Origin: Streptomyces sp. NA02950
GTDB lineage: Bacteria > Actinomycetota > Actinomycetes > Streptomycetales > Streptomycetaceae
Length of the DNA: 64,000 nt
Direction: 5' to 3'
Assembly: GCF_013364155.1 (NCBI RefSeq)
Contig: NZ_CP054916.1
Coordinates: 3,716,501 to 3,780,500, forward strand
In this document: positions 35,157 through 44,670 of the stretch, piece after piece
Numbering within the stretch: the stretch's first letter is position 1
Layout of the letters: each line of letters begins with the position of its first letter
Translations under genes and position numbers: made by a program
Notes under the pieces: generated by a model
Seen by the model: the letters and a program-made list of their open reading frames with translations, nothing else
The model's database searches: none
What the model was told of the DNA's origin: nothing

Positions 35157-36602
35157 ATGGGCCGTCACCGCAAGCGCTTCTACATCGGAGGGGAGTGGGT
35201 CCAGCCCTCCACCAGCCGGCTCCTGACTCCAATCAATCCGAGTACGGAGGAGGTGCTGGGCAGCGTCGCCGAAGCCATGGAGGCCGATGTCGACGCGGCG
35301 GTCCAGGCGGCACGCCGCGCCTTCGACGAGCCCGGTGGCTGGGTGAGCTGGGAGCCGGCCCGCAGGGCCGAAGTGATGGATCGCTTCGCCGAGCAGCTCG
35401 ACAAACGCGCCCAGACCATTGCCGAACTGGTCAGCAGCCAGAACGGCATGCCGATCAGCATGGCCCGGCGATTGGAGATCGGTTATCCGGCGGAGGTCGT
35501 GCGCTACTACGCCGGTCTGGCTCGAACCACACCCTTCACCGAGACGCGCACCGGGGTCCTGGGAGGTGCCATCGAAGTGCGCCGGGTGCCTGTGGGAGTA
35601 GTCGCGGCCATCGTGCCGTGGAACTATCCGCAGACGTTGTCCATGTTCAAGATCGCACCGGCGATGGCCACCGGATGCACCGTGGTCCTCAAGCCCTCGC
35701 CTGAGGCGGCGCTCGACTCGTTCCTGATCGCGGAGGCCGCGGAAGCCGCCGGCGTACCGGACGGAGTGATCAACATCGTGCCGGGCGGTCGGCAGGCGGG
35801 AGCACATCTGGTCGCCCACCGCCAAGTGGACAAGGTCGCCTTCACCGGTTCCACCGCCGCCGGGCGTATAATCGCGGAGACCTGCGGACAGTTGCTGCGA
35901 CCCGTATCCCTGGAGCTCGGTGGCAAGTCGGCCGGCATCATCCTGGACGACGTCGATCTGGATCCGGCGATGATCGGCGAGGACCTGATCGCCGCGACCC
36001 TGACAAACAACGGTCAGACGTGTTTCCTCAGCACGCGCATCCTCGCGCCCCGCAGCCGCTATGCCGAGGTGGTGGATCTTTTCACCGAGCTGCTACGCGC
36101 CCTGCCGGTGGGGAACGCTCTCGACGAGGGGACCCTCGTCGGCCCGTTGGCCACAGCTCTGCAGCGGGACCGGGTGGAGGGCTACATCGCCAAGGGGCGT
36201 GCCGAAGGGGGTCGCATCACCACCGGGGGTGGACGCCCCGCCGGTCTGGACAGGGGTTGGTTCGTGGAGCCCACGGTGTTCGCGGACGTCGACAACGACT
36301 TCGTCCTCGCCCAAGAGGAGATCTTCGGGCCGGTGCTGTGCGTGCTGCCGTACGACGGCATCGAGGACGCGGTCAGGATCGCCAACGACTCCGACTACGG
36401 ACTCGGTGGCACGGTGTGGACCTCGGATCCCGAGCGCGGGGCTGCCGTCGCGCGGCGCGTGCGCACTGGCACCATCGGGGTGAACCGTTACGCACCCGAC
36501 CCCGTCGCTCCCTTCGGCGGCGTCAAAGCCAGTGGCTTGGGCAGCGAACTCGGGCCCGAGGGCCTGACCACGTACCTGCGGCCACAGTCCCTCTACGTCT
36601 GA
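35157..36602 (+). CDS. NAD(P)-dependent aldehyde dehydrogenase
   Basis: The 481-residue ALDH shows AAIVPWNYPQTLSMFKIAPA, VAFTGSTAAGRIIAETCG (cofactor loop), catalytic Glu in SLELGGKSAGIILDDVDL and catalytic Cys in TNNGQTCFLSTRILAP, plus QEEIFGPVLCVLPYDG. It oxidises an aldehyde to the acid. Its neighbours (a TetR regulator convergent at the 3' end with a 10-bp overlap, and a copper amine oxidase 1.1 kb away) suggest it handles aldehydes released by amine oxidation. The ATG at 35157 has GAGGAGA upstream. Confidence 0.93.
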   Translation: MGRHRKRFYIGGEWVQPSTSRLLTPINPSTEEVLGSVAEAMEADVDAAVQAARRAFDEPGGWVSWEPARRAEVMDRFAEQLDKRAQTIAELVSSQNGMPISMARRLEIGYPAEVVRYYAGLARTTPFTETRTGVLGGAIEVRRVPVGVVAAIVPWNYPQTLSMFKIAPAMATGCTVVLKPSPEAALDSFLIAEAAEAAGVPDGVINIVPGGRQAGAHLVAHRQVDKVAFTGSTAAGRIIAETCGQLLRPVSLELGGKSAGIILDDVDLDPAMIGEDLIAATLTNNGQTCFLSTRILAPRSRYAEVVDLFTELLRALPVGNALDEGTLVGPLATALQRDRVEGYIAKGRAEGGRITTGGGRPAGLDRGWFVEPTVFADVDNDFVLAQEEIFGPVLCVLPYDGIEDAVRIANDSDYGLGGTVWTSDPERGAAVARRVRTGTIGVNRYAPDPVAPFGGVKASGLGSELGPEGLTTYLRPQSLYV

Positions 36603-37216
36603 TCACCGCTGCTGTCGCGAAGCCGCGGTCGTGCATAGGACTCGAGGAGCCCGTCCAGCACCCCGAGTTGATGCTCGGCCGTGGTGGTTTCCGGTGCCAG
36701 AATGGCATCGACCTGGAAGCCCAGCACGACAGCGAAGAGCGTTTCGACGATGTGCTCGTCGCACGTACGGGTGGTGATCTCACCAAGGGCTCTGGCCTGG
36801 AGCAGGCAGCTGCGCATCAGCGCGCGCCACCTGTTCATCGTGGCCTGGTACGCGCGGGACATGCGCGGGTCATACAGGGCACGGTCCCAAAAGGCGATCA
36901 CCACCCGCGCCTCCAGCAGCCGGATGCCGTCGAGCGGCATCAGCTCGTGGCAGAGGCCGCGCAGCCCGGCCATGCCACCGGTGCGGGCCACGGCCGGCTC
37001 GAAGCGTCGCTCGGTGGCGTCACAGGCGTACTGAAAGGCGGCCAGAAGGATCTCGTCCTTGTCCCGGAAGTAGGGCGCGAGTCCTCCGTTCGCGTAGCCT
37101 GCCTCGGCCGCCAGCTCCCGCATGGTCACGGCGGCGAGGCCGCGTCGGCCGATGAGCGTCCAAACCGACTCGATGATCAGACGCCGACGTGCGTCGTGAT
37201 CCACGTGCTTCGGCAT
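36593..37216 (-). CDS. TetR-family transcriptional repressor
   Basis: This 207-residue protein has an N-terminal TetR HTH (IIESVWTLIGRRGLAAVTMR, ELAAEAGYANGGLAPYFRDK, DEILLAAFQYA) followed by an all-helical ligand domain. The Gly-Gly-Leu-Ala-Pro-Tyr-Phe stretch is typical of BetI-like TetR proteins that respond to amines or aldehydes. Its stop overlaps the 3' end of the ALDH gene on the other strand. It lies upstream of, and in the same direction as, a membrane-protein gene and not directly before the amine oxidase. A role controlling ALDH or amine oxidase genes is inferred. Confidence 0.9.
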   Translation of the reverse strand: MPKHVDHDARRRLIIESVWTLIGRRGLAAVTMRELAAEAGYANGGLAPYFRDKDEILLAAFQYACDATERRFEPAVARTGGMAGLRGLCHELMPLDGIRLLEARVVIAFWDRALYDPRMSRAYQATMNRWRALMRSCLLQARALGEITTRTCDEHIVETLFAVVLGFQVDAILAPETTTAEHQLGVLDGLLESYARPRLRDSSGDQT

Positions 37217-37248
37217 GGGGTCGTTCTCCGTTCCGGCGACTTCCTCGG

Positions 37249-37758
37249 TCACACGAGCATGGCCGTCATGCTGAGGATCATGAGCGTTCCGCCCGCGTGC
37301 CGGCACGCCCGTGCCCCGCTCATCGACGGGCGTCGTATTACTGGATCTCGGGGGCGGCCCCGCAGGGAGCGGAACATGACCGCGCCGGCTCTGGCAGTGG
37401 TCCACAGAACAAGGATCAGTACCGCCGGCCCCGCGCCCGGCCTACAGGAGGTGGCCAAGACGTGTGTATGTGCTCCGTGAGGGGAGGGGCCGAGCGTCAT
37501 GAGTGCCATGAGAAGCGTCATCGCGCCCAGGTCGATCACCTCGGTCCAACCCCGGTGGTGAGCCAACGCGCAGACGGCGCTCCAGGCGCATCCGAGCGCC
37601 GTGACCCAGGCACCGGTCACCGGTCGGCCCCCCGTCATCAGGGCCATGCCGCTCAATGCCGCGAGGTGGGGCCCCCACCGGTGGACGGTCCCGGGCAGGC
37701 GGCCGGCCAGGCAGAGGAGCGCCCCCGCCAGGCCGGCCAGCGACAGCACCTCACTCAT
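37249..37758 (-). CDS. small integral membrane protein, unknown function
   Basis: The 169-residue protein has about five hydrophobic segments ([83 protein letters not shown]). Between two of them lies a His-rich loop (PSPHGAHTH) that could bind a metal. Its start overlaps the end of the copper amine oxidase gene (ATG at 37758, oxidase stop at 37751), so the two are probably co-transcribed. A link to copper delivery is a guess from this context. It loosely resembles DUF5134-type proteins, but I would not assign the family. Confidence 0.7.
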   Translation of the reverse strand: MSEVLSLAGLAGALLCLAGRLPGTVHRWGPHLAALSGMALMTGGRPVTGAWVTALGCAWSAVCALAHHRGWTEVIDLGAMTLLMALMTLGPSPHGAHTHVLATSCRPGAGPAVLILVLWTTARAGAVMFRSLRGRPRDPVIRRPSMSGARACRHAGGTLMILSMTAMLV

Positions 37759-39691
37759 GGCCACCGTCGCTGCAGCAGCGCGAGGCCGCGGCGGTCCGGG
37801 GGACGTCCAGCGTGGGGTTGCGATCGAAAAAGCCGACGGGCTTCAGTTTGAAGCCGGTGTAGTCGACCGGCATGATCGGCCAGTCCTCCAGCCGGGGGGC
37901 GTGGGTGAGACCGAAGGTGTGCCAGACGACCAGGGACCGTCCGTCGATGTCCCGGTCGGCCGCGGCGTAGGCGGGCAATCCGGCACCGCCGGGGTGCTGG
38001 TTGACGAAGTCGCCGGCGGGGTACCGCTCGGCAGGGTCGTAGGCGGTCACCCACAGATGCTTCGTGGCGAAAGCGGCCCGCGAGGCGATCGATGACTCGG
38101 GATCGGCGAGCAGCGACGGCTTGCCTTCGGGATGCAGCACGTAACCGACGGGCTTGCCCAGGACGTTGAGCGAGTGAGGATTCGTGATATGCCACACCCG
38201 GTCGACCGACATGTCTGTGGTGCGCTGCGCCCCGCTCTCCCGGGTCAGGGGCGTGCGGCGGTACGTGAAGGCGTTGCCGCGGGGGTTCTCCGGTCCCATC
38301 GGGACGCGTACGACGTCGACCTCCTCGACCCGGTTGGTCGTTCCGTCGAGCGCCATGTCCAGGCGGGCGCAGAACAGGTGCTGATGATAGGGGGCCCCCA
38401 GTCCGGGGGCGATCTCGGTGGCGTAGGGATAGTCCCCTCCCGGATGCGCCGAGGTGAAGACGACGCCGGTTGCCTTGGCCTCGAATTCGACGGTGCCATC
38501 GAGGTAGAGGTACCAGAAGAAGCCGTAGTCGTAGTTGCCGATGGTGGTGAAGAAGGAGAGCACCATACGCCGCTGGCGGCGGGTCTCGTTCGATTGCGCC
38601 CACAGGTCGGTGTGCTTCCACAGGACGCCATAGTCCTCTTCGTGCAAACACACGGCGTTGGGCAGGGTGCGCGGGTGGCCCAACTCGTCGGCGATGACCG
38701 CGTCGAGGTACGTGATGTCGCCGAGACAGTCGCATCCGAGTCGCAGGGCGTTGGCCGAGCGGCCGATCAGGTACTCCCCCGTATCGAAGTAGTTCTGCCA
38801 CGAGCGCACGGGGGAGGGGTCGGCATAGGGCACGACCATCTCGGCGATCGAGGCGCGGTGGATGATCGGGCGGTTGCGGCCCTTGTCCCGGTCATGGAAG
38901 GCAAGCTGGTGCAGAACCAGGCCCTCCCGAGCGTCGAAGCCGATGCGCAGCGACCAGTTCTCCCACGTGAGGAGGTTGCCCTGGAGGGTGAAGCTGGGGC
39001 CTTCGGGCTGGGTGATCTCGATGGGTTTCTGCGTGGTGCGGGCGGAGCCGGTGACCTCGGGGTCGTCGAAGTTCCCGGAGCCGGTGGGCACCGGGACCGG
39101 GCCGAGGTCGACGACCCGGTCGACGGTGCGGTTGAGGACGTCGACGTATCCGACCAATCCGTCGACGGGACGGGCCCAGGCGTGGTCCGTGTCGTGTTCC
39201 TGGACGAAGGCCAGCCCGCGCAGGATGCGGCGCCCTGCCTCCTCCGGGTACTCATCGGCATAGACTCCGGCAGAGAGAGGGGCGACCCGCACCCGTGCCA
39301 CTTCCAGGCCCCGGCTCTTCAGTGCGGCGAGCCACCGAGCGTCCTGGGCCAGGATCTCTTCGACGAGGTCGAACTCCTCTTCCAAAACCGGAAGTTGGCC
39401 GTCCTTCGCGGCGTCCAGCGTACGGCGTGCGACGATGTCCCGCCGGCTCAGGGAGACGACGAGGTCCTGACCAGGCGCCCGGCCCGAGGTGTCGTGCAGC
39501 TGGACTCGCACCCGCCGGTCCACGGGGTCACCGTCCACACAGGCGAGCAGGACGTTTTTAGTGGGTTCTTCGAGGCCCACGTAGACGAAACGTGAGGTGT
39601 CGGACAGCACTCCGGCCCGGTCCAGCACCGAGCGGACAGCGGTGATCTCATCTGCGGTAAGAGGGGTCAAGGGGTGTACCGCGGTGGTCAT
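37751..39691 (-). CDS. copper-containing primary amine oxidase
   Basis: A 646-residue topaquinone enzyme of the tyramine/phenylethylamine oxidase type. The TPQ tyrosine is Tyr387 in [12 protein letters not shown], the copper ligands are His436 and His438 ([11 protein letters not shown]) and His597 ([14 protein letters not shown]), and the catalytic base is Asp303 in YFDTGEY. It converts R-CH2-NH2 to the aldehyde plus NH3 and H2O2. No signal peptide is visible, so it is cytoplasmic like Arthrobacter-type enzymes. An ATG preceded by GGAGGG is used as the start. The divergent AraC gene at 40163 recalls the FeaR/TynA arrangement. A second, clearly different amine oxidase is encoded at 55896. Confidence 0.94.
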   Translation of the reverse strand: MTTAVHPLTPLTADEITAVRSVLDRAGVLSDTSRFVYVGLEEPTKNVLLACVDGDPVDRRVRVQLHDTSGRAPGQDLVVSLSRRDIVARRTLDAAKDGQLPVLEEEFDLVEEILAQDARWLAALKSRGLEVARVRVAPLSAGVYADEYPEEAGRRILRGLAFVQEHDTDHAWARPVDGLVGYVDVLNRTVDRVVDLGPVPVPTGSGNFDDPEVTGSARTTQKPIEITQPEGPSFTLQGNLLTWENWSLRIGFDAREGLVLHQLAFHDRDKGRNRPIIHRASIAEMVVPYADPSPVRSWQNYFDTGEYLIGRSANALRLGCDCLGDITYLDAVIADELGHPRTLPNAVCLHEEDYGVLWKHTDLWAQSNETRRQRRMVLSFFTTIGNYDYGFFWYLYLDGTVEFEAKATGVVFTSAHPGGDYPYATEIAPGLGAPYHQHLFCARLDMALDGTTNRVEEVDVVRVPMGPENPRGNAFTYRRTPLTRESGAQRTTDMSVDRVWHITNPHSLNVLGKPVGYVLHPEGKPSLLADPESSIASRAAFATKHLWVTAYDPAERYPAGDFVNQHPGGAGLPAYAAADRDIDGRSLVVWHTFGLTHAPRLEDWPIMPVDYTGFKLKPVGFFDRNPTLDVPRTAAASRCCSDGGHE

Positions 39692-39712
39692 GTGTCCCTC
39701 CAGGGGTGCTTT

Positions 39713-39728
39713 TTCTACGTCGGTAGAA
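39713..39728. promoter_or_regulatory. candidate operator upstream of amine oxidase
   Basis: TTCTACGTCGGTAGAA is a perfect 6-bp inverted repeat with a 4-bp spacer inside an A/T-rich patch. It lies 22 bp upstream of the amine oxidase start. It could bind the AraC or TetR regulator encoded nearby. Coordinates may be off by one base. Confidence 0.5.
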
Positions 39729-40162
39729 GAAAAAAAGTGGACGATCGGGGTGCTTCCTGGTCCGGAAGCACCCCTCGCGAGGACGTCGCCGCTCAGACGG
39801 AGGCAGGCACGCCTTATACGGGTCTTAGGGCCGGTTGTCGGCGGCGTCCCGTGTGGTCCGCGCCGGGTAAGGCCGAGGATGACTCCGCCGAGCGCGGGGC
39901 ACGGTGTGGGCCGGGTCCCTCGCCTCTCTCGCCGAGGGCCAGGACAGTGAAGGGCAGCCGCACCCTGGGGCGTGTCTCGCCAGCCTGGTGCTGAGTACTG
40001 TGCGCTCGTTGCGCACGAAAAAGGTGCGGTGGGGTGCACTCGAAGTCACCGTTGCATGCACGGCATCCTCCGGACAGGTGGAGTGATGCAACATTCAAGA
40101 AATTCACGGCGGGCTCACGGGAGCTATCGTCAGCGGAAGACCTCTACCGGGTGGAGCGCAGC

Positions 40163-41116
40163 ATGCGGACGATCATCACCACTGAGTCAGTGGCCCAGGC
40201 AGATCGGTTCGACCACTGGGTGTATGAGATGTCCCAGGTATTCGCCGGTCTCGACACCCGGCCCGTGTCCAAGGGCCCGTTCCAGGGGATCGCTGCGCGC
40301 GGCTCGGTCGGCTCGGTGCAACTGAACTCCATCAGCGCGGGGCCTCTGCGAGTCCGTCGCACCGCACGGCTGTGCGCCCAGTACGAGGAGGACTACTACA
40401 AGGTCGCCCTCCAGATATCGGGCACCTCGGTGGTGGAGCAGGGCGGCGCACAGACGGCGCTGGGTCCCGGGGACATCGCTATCTGCGATGCGGCGCGTCC
40501 GTATTCCTTCACGTACGTCGGCGACTTTCGCACTGTGATCCTGCTGCTCCCGCGGCCCCTGCTGCCCCTGCGCCCCGAGGCCGTGTCGGAGGTCACTGCA
40601 CATCGGATCTCAACCGACGAGGGGGTCGGCGCGGTGGTGGCCCCCTTCCTGCAGTCGCTGGGCGAGCAGGATCGCGATTTCGTGGGGCCGGCGGCCCACA
40701 GTCTCATGGACGGCACGGTGTCCCTGCTCACCGCCCTGGTCATGGAGCGCCTGGACCGGGCCGCGCCGCACGACGCGATGATGCTCCGCATCCGGGCCTA
40801 CATCGAGCACCGGCTCGCCGATCCGGAGCTCTCGCCGGACACGATCGCCGAGGCCCACGGCATCTCGCGGCGGTATCTGTTCAAGCTGTTCGCCGCCGAG
40901 GGCACAACCGTCGCCGGCTGGATCCGGACCCGACGCCTGGAGCACTGCGCCCGCGATCTGGCGAACTCAGATGCAGCCGACCAGCCCATCGGCATGGTCG
41001 CGACCCGTTGGGGACTGCTGGACCACCGGCACTTCAGCCGGGTATTCAAGTCCGTGTACGGCGAAACGCCGAGGGAGTTCCGGCGCCGGGCTTTGGTCGA
41101 CGTCACCGGAGAGTGA
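40163..41116 (+). CDS. AraC-family regulator (FeaR-like)
   Basis: The 317-residue protein has an N-terminal AraC-binding-like domain (VAQADRFDHWVYEMSQVFAG, YKVALQISGTSVVEQGGAQT, GDIAICDAARPYSFTYVGDF). A C-terminal double HTH follows (ADPELSPDTIAEAHGISRRY, LFKLFAAEGTTVAGWIRTRR, GMVATRWGLLDHRHFSRVFK). E. coli FeaR has the same layout and activates its amine oxidase and aldehyde dehydrogenase genes. This gene is divergent from a copper amine oxidase, so an equivalent role is likely. The ATG at 40163 follows GTGGAG; the frame extends upstream but without domain sequence. Confidence 0.9.
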   Translation: MRTIITTESVAQADRFDHWVYEMSQVFAGLDTRPVSKGPFQGIAARGSVGSVQLNSISAGPLRVRRTARLCAQYEEDYYKVALQISGTSVVEQGGAQTALGPGDIAICDAARPYSFTYVGDFRTVILLLPRPLLPLRPEAVSEVTAHRISTDEGVGAVVAPFLQSLGEQDRDFVGPAAHSLMDGTVSLLTALVMERLDRAAPHDAMMLRIRAYIEHRLADPELSPDTIAEAHGISRRYLFKLFAAEGTTVAGWIRTRRLEHCARDLANSDAADQPIGMVATRWGLLDHRHFSRVFKSVYGETPREFRRRALVDVTGE

Positions 41117-41423
41117 GCCCTTCGGTCACATCAGCGGACCCGCCTGGCCGTGAGTCATGCGTGCCGGGATAACGGTGCCACTGCGGCCAGGTCCCGGAGC
41201 GCGTACGGGGAGCAGCGCTGAGAACGCGTCCTGGCGGCCGTCCCCGCTGGCCCGGCGTGAGGCATGCGGACTGATGTGGTCCGCTCCGCTACACCACTTC
41301 GCGGGACTTGACCCGGCTGCGCTCTGTGCACGTTCACTCACGCCGCGGGGCAGAACCTCGTCCTTTGTACCCACTGTCACCGCAGATCAGGTCGGACACA
41401 GCTGAGTCATCCACGTTTCCCTC
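41117..41423. other. Intergenic region upstream of the catabolic operon
   Basis: No gene is supported between the AraC stop and the promoter of the ThDP-enzyme operon. The GC-rich short frames here have no domain. Confidence 0.4.
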
Positions 41424-41452
41424 TTGACGACGGCGTTCCGCCATCGCAAGCT
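41424..41452 (+). promoter_or_regulatory. candidate promoter of the catabolic operon
   Basis: TTGACG (41424-41429), a 17-bp spacer and CAAGCT (41447-41452) form a plausible sigma-70-type pair. The predicted start point falls within the operator-like repeat at 41455-41469, which would suit repression. Confidence 0.4.
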
Positions 41453-41454
41453 TA

Positions 41455-41490
41455 GTGCGATTAACGCACTTCATTGTGCACATAGCGCAC
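41455..41490. promoter_or_regulatory. two tandem 15-bp operator-like palindromes
   Basis: GTGCGATTAACGCAC (41455-41469) and GTGCACATAGCGCAC (41476-41490) are two copies of an imperfect palindrome, 21 bp apart (two helical turns) and 19 bp before the ThDP-enzyme ATG. A third version, GTGCACTATACGCAC, lies at 62337-62351 next to an IclR gene. The shared motif suggests one IclR-family regulator controls both places. Confidence 0.65.
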
Positions 41491-41508
41491 TCACTGGGAG
41501 CCCGCCCC

Positions 41509-43101
41509 ATGCCCGATCCCCTCACCGACGAGTCCACCTGCCCCACAGCGACCAGGAACGGAGCCCAGGCGCTTATCGAGACCGCCTCCGCCGGAGGCGT
41601 CGAAGTGTGCTTCGCCAACCCCGGAACGACGGAGATGCCGTTGGTGACCGCGCTCGACAAAGTGCCCGCCATCCGTCCGGTACTGGGGTTGTTCGAGGGG
41701 GTGTGCACCGGGGCGGCGGACGGCTACGCCCGCATCGCCGGCAAGCCCGCCATGACCCTTCTCCACCTGGGGCCGGGCTTCGCCAACGGCATCGCGAACC
41801 TGCACAACGCCCGGCGGGCCCACTCGCCGGTCCTCAACGTCGTGGGTGATCATGCCAGTTGGCACCTCCCCTACGACGCTCCGCTGACAAGCGACATCCA
41901 ATCGCTGGCAACCCCGGTGTCCGGCTGGGTCGGTACCGTGGAATCGGCCGCGCACACAAGCCGGGCGACCGTCGAGGCCCTCGCGGCCGCGCGGACGCCC
42001 CCCGGCTGTGGTGCCACACTGATCGTCCCGGCCGACTTCCAGCAGGAGACGTTCGGCGAGCCGCTGACCGCCGTACCGCCGCCCCCCGGTCCCGGCCGTG
42101 TTGTTCCGGCCACGGTGGATGGGATCGCCGAGAAAGTTCGCCGGAGCAAGCACACGGTGGTGCTGCTCGGGGCGGGTGGGCTGACCGAGCGGGGACAGCG
42201 TGCGGCTCAGCGAATCGCGCGAGCGACCGGCGCCACCCTGTACAGCGAGACGTTCCCGGCGGCGGCCGAGCGTGGGGGCGGCCTTCCAGACCTCGACCGG
42301 CTGCCATACTTCCCGGAAGCCGCGATCAAGGCGCTGGCCGATGCAGAAACGGTGGTGCTCGCCGGGGCCCTGGAACCGGTCGCCTACTTCGGATACTCAA
42401 ATATGCCCAGCTTGCTGGCGCCACCTGGCACGGTCCGGGTGCTCGCCGAGCCGGGTGAGGACGCCGCTCAGGCGTTGGAGGAGCTGGCCACCGCGCTCGG
42501 CGCGCCGCTCGCGTCGTCGGACCGCCGACCGGACCTGCCGGATCGTTCCTTGCCCACTGGCCGGCTCGATCCTGCCGCGATCGGCCGGATCGTCGCGACC
42601 CTGCTACCCGACAACGCGATTGTCTCCGTCGAGGGTGGCACCTGTGGCTACCCCTTCTTCACCGCCTCGGCGCACGCCGCCCGGCACACCACTTTGACGA
42701 ACACCGGCGGTGCGATCGGCCAGGGGCTGCCCGCAGCTTTGGGGGCGGCGGTCGCAGCCCCCGACCGCCGGGTGATCGCCCTGCAATCGGACGGCAGCGC
42801 CCAATACACAATCCAGGCCCTGTGGACCATGGCACGCGAGCAGGTCTCCGTGGTCACGCTCATCGCCTCCAACCGCCGGTACGGCATCCTGCGCACGGAG
42901 CTGGGTCGGCACGGCGGCAGCGCCACGGGATCCGCGTCCGCCGCCCTGACAAGCCTGGACGACCCGGCCTTGGACTGGCCGGCGCTGGCCGCGGGGTACG
43001 GAGTCCCGGCCCAGCGTGCCGAGAGCGGCATCGAACTCATCGACGCACTGACCCGGGCCCTGGTCGAGGACGGCCCCCAGCTCATCGAGATGGTCCTGTG
43101 A
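41509..43101 (+). CDS. ThDP-dependent decarboxylase/acetolactate synthase-like enzyme
   Basis: The 530-residue protein has all three ThDP-enzyme domains. The pyrimidine domain holds VCFANPGTTEMPLVTALDKV and the activating Glu in LGLFEGVCTGAADGYARIAG. The central domain holds TVVLLGAGGLTERGQRAAQR. The pyrophosphate domain holds TNTGGAIGQGLPAALGAAVA, LQSDGSAQYTIQALWTM and SNRRYGILRTELG. It resembles benzoylformate decarboxylase and acetolactate-synthase-like proteins from aromatic catabolic clusters. Decarboxylation of an aryl 2-oxo acid to an aldehyde for the next-encoded ALDH is the best guess. GGGAG precedes the ATG at 41509. A decayed copy lies at 62030-62322. Confidence 0.88.
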   Translation: MPDPLTDESTCPTATRNGAQALIETASAGGVEVCFANPGTTEMPLVTALDKVPAIRPVLGLFEGVCTGAADGYARIAGKPAMTLLHLGPGFANGIANLHNARRAHSPVLNVVGDHASWHLPYDAPLTSDIQSLATPVSGWVGTVESAAHTSRATVEALAAARTPPGCGATLIVPADFQQETFGEPLTAVPPPPGPGRVVPATVDGIAEKVRRSKHTVVLLGAGGLTERGQRAAQRIARATGATLYSETFPAAAERGGGLPDLDRLPYFPEAAIKALADAETVVLAGALEPVAYFGYSNMPSLLAPPGTVRVLAEPGEDAAQALEELATALGAPLASSDRRPDLPDRSLPTGRLDPAAIGRIVATLLPDNAIVSVEGGTCGYPFFTASAHAARHTTLTNTGGAIGQGLPAALGAAVAAPDRRVIALQSDGSAQYTIQALWTMAREQVSVVTLIASNRRYGILRTELGRHGGSATGSASAALTSLDDPALDWPALAAGYGVPAQRAESGIELIDALTRALVEDGPQLIEMVL

Positions 43102-43112
43102 AAGGAGACCCC

Positions 43113-44660
43113 GTGTCCCCCACGGTCCAGCACACACAGTCCGCGTACGACGCTCCCGGCGAGAAGGTGCGGCGTTTCCTGTCCTCACCGCGCGCAATGC
43201 TCATCGGTGGTGCCTGGGTTCCCGCTGTCTCCGGCCACGTCTTCGACTCCGTCGACCCGGCAACCGGCTCGGTCCTTACCCAGGTCCCAGACGGAGACGC
43301 CCAGGATGTCGATCGCGCCGTCACCGCCGCACGCCGCGCCTTCAACGACTCCAACTGGCGACGCATGTCCCCGATGGACCGCGGCCTGCTGCTGCATCGC
43401 ATCGCCGACCTCATCGAGGCGCATGCCGATGAGTTGGCCCTGCTGGAGGCCCGTGACAACGGCAAGCCGGTCTCCGTGGCCCGTTCCGTGGATGTCGGCA
43501 CCAGCATCAAGTTGTTCCGCTACTTCGCCGGCTGGCCCAGCAAGCTGGAGGGCAGCACCATCCCCGTCTCACCACGCGGTGGCCTGCGCGTGCTGAACTA
43601 CACCACGCACCACCCGGTCGGCGTGGTCGGCCTGATCGTGCCGTGGAACTTCCCCATGTCCATGGCCTGTTGGAAGCTGGCCCCGGCCCTCGCCGCCGGC
43701 TGCACGATTGTGCTCAAGCCCGCCGAGGAGACCCCGCTGTCCACCCTGAGGCTGGCGGAAATCCTCAGCGAGGCCGGCGTACCAGACGGAGTGGTGAACG
43801 TGGTCACCGGTCGCGGTGCGACCACCGGAGCGGTCCTGGCCTCGCACGACGGCGTCGACAAGATCGCCTTCACCGGATCCACCGAGACCGGCCGCTTGGT
43901 CGTCCGTGCCGCGGCCGGCAACCTCAAGAAGGTCTCGCTCGAGCTCGGCGGGAAGTCACCGAACATCGTGCTGCCGGACGCCGATCCGGAAGCGGTCGCC
44001 GAGGCCGCCGCCGAGGCCATCTTCTTCAACCAAGGCCAGGTGTGCACCGCGGGATCGCGGCTCTACGTCCATGACGCGCTCTACGACGAGGTACTGGACG
44101 CCGTCTCCGCCCGTGCCGAGCAAATCGTGGTCGGACCGGGCAGCGACCCGGACAGCGAAATGGGGCCCCTGGTCTCGGCGCGGCACCACGCGCGAGTCAC
44201 CGAATACGTCGAGGCCGGTCTGCGACAGGGCGCTCGGCTGACAGCTGGAGGAGGTCGGCCCGACCTGGACGCGGTCTACGCGGACGGATACTTCCTCCGG
44301 CCCACCGTCTTCGCCGACGCCGACCACGGCATGCGGATCGTGCGCGAGGAGATCTTCGGACCCGTGCTCGCCGCCATGCGCTGGAGTGATGTCGACGACC
44401 TCGTCGCCAAGGCGAACGATTCACCCTTCGGACTGTCGGCTGGCATATGGACCTCCGACCTGGGCCATGCCCACCGAATCGCCGACGAACTTCAGGCCGG
44501 CACGGTGTGGATCAACTGCTTCAACCTGACTGATCCCGCATCCCCCTTCGGTGGCTTCAAGCAGTCCGGCTGGGGGCGAGAGATGGGGCGCAAGGTGCTC
44601 GACCTCTACACCGAGGTCAAGAGCGTCTGGGTCAATCTCGACAGAGTTACCGGAGCTTAG
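43113..44660 (+). CDS. NAD(P)-dependent aldehyde dehydrogenase
   Basis: This 515-residue ALDH resembles phenylacetaldehyde/betaine-aldehyde dehydrogenases: GLIVPWNFPMSMACWKLAPA, KIAFTGSTETGRLVVRAAAG, Glu in VSLELGGKSPNIVLPDADPE, Cys in FFNQGQVCTAGSRLYVHDAL, and PFGGFKQSGWGREMGRKVLD. It begins 11 bp after the ThDP-enzyme stop with AAAGGAG, so aldehyde made by that enzyme is a natural substrate. About 25 extra residues precede the fold. A broken ALDH start at 61206 suggests the same gene pair was once present twice. Confidence 0.93.
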   Translation: MSPTVQHTQSAYDAPGEKVRRFLSSPRAMLIGGAWVPAVSGHVFDSVDPATGSVLTQVPDGDAQDVDRAVTAARRAFNDSNWRRMSPMDRGLLLHRIADLIEAHADELALLEARDNGKPVSVARSVDVGTSIKLFRYFAGWPSKLEGSTIPVSPRGGLRVLNYTTHHPVGVVGLIVPWNFPMSMACWKLAPALAAGCTIVLKPAEETPLSTLRLAEILSEAGVPDGVVNVVTGRGATTGAVLASHDGVDKIAFTGSTETGRLVVRAAAGNLKKVSLELGGKSPNIVLPDADPEAVAEAAAEAIFFNQGQVCTAGSRLYVHDALYDEVLDAVSARAEQIVVGPGSDPDSEMGPLVSARHHARVTEYVEAGLRQGARLTAGGGRPDLDAVYADGYFLRPTVFADADHGMRIVREEIFGPVLAAMRWSDVDDLVAKANDSPFGLSAGIWTSDLGHAHRIADELQAGTVWINCFNLTDPASPFGGFKQSGWGREMGRKVLDLYTEVKSVWVNLDRVTGA

Positions 44661-44670
44661 GAGCAATCGT

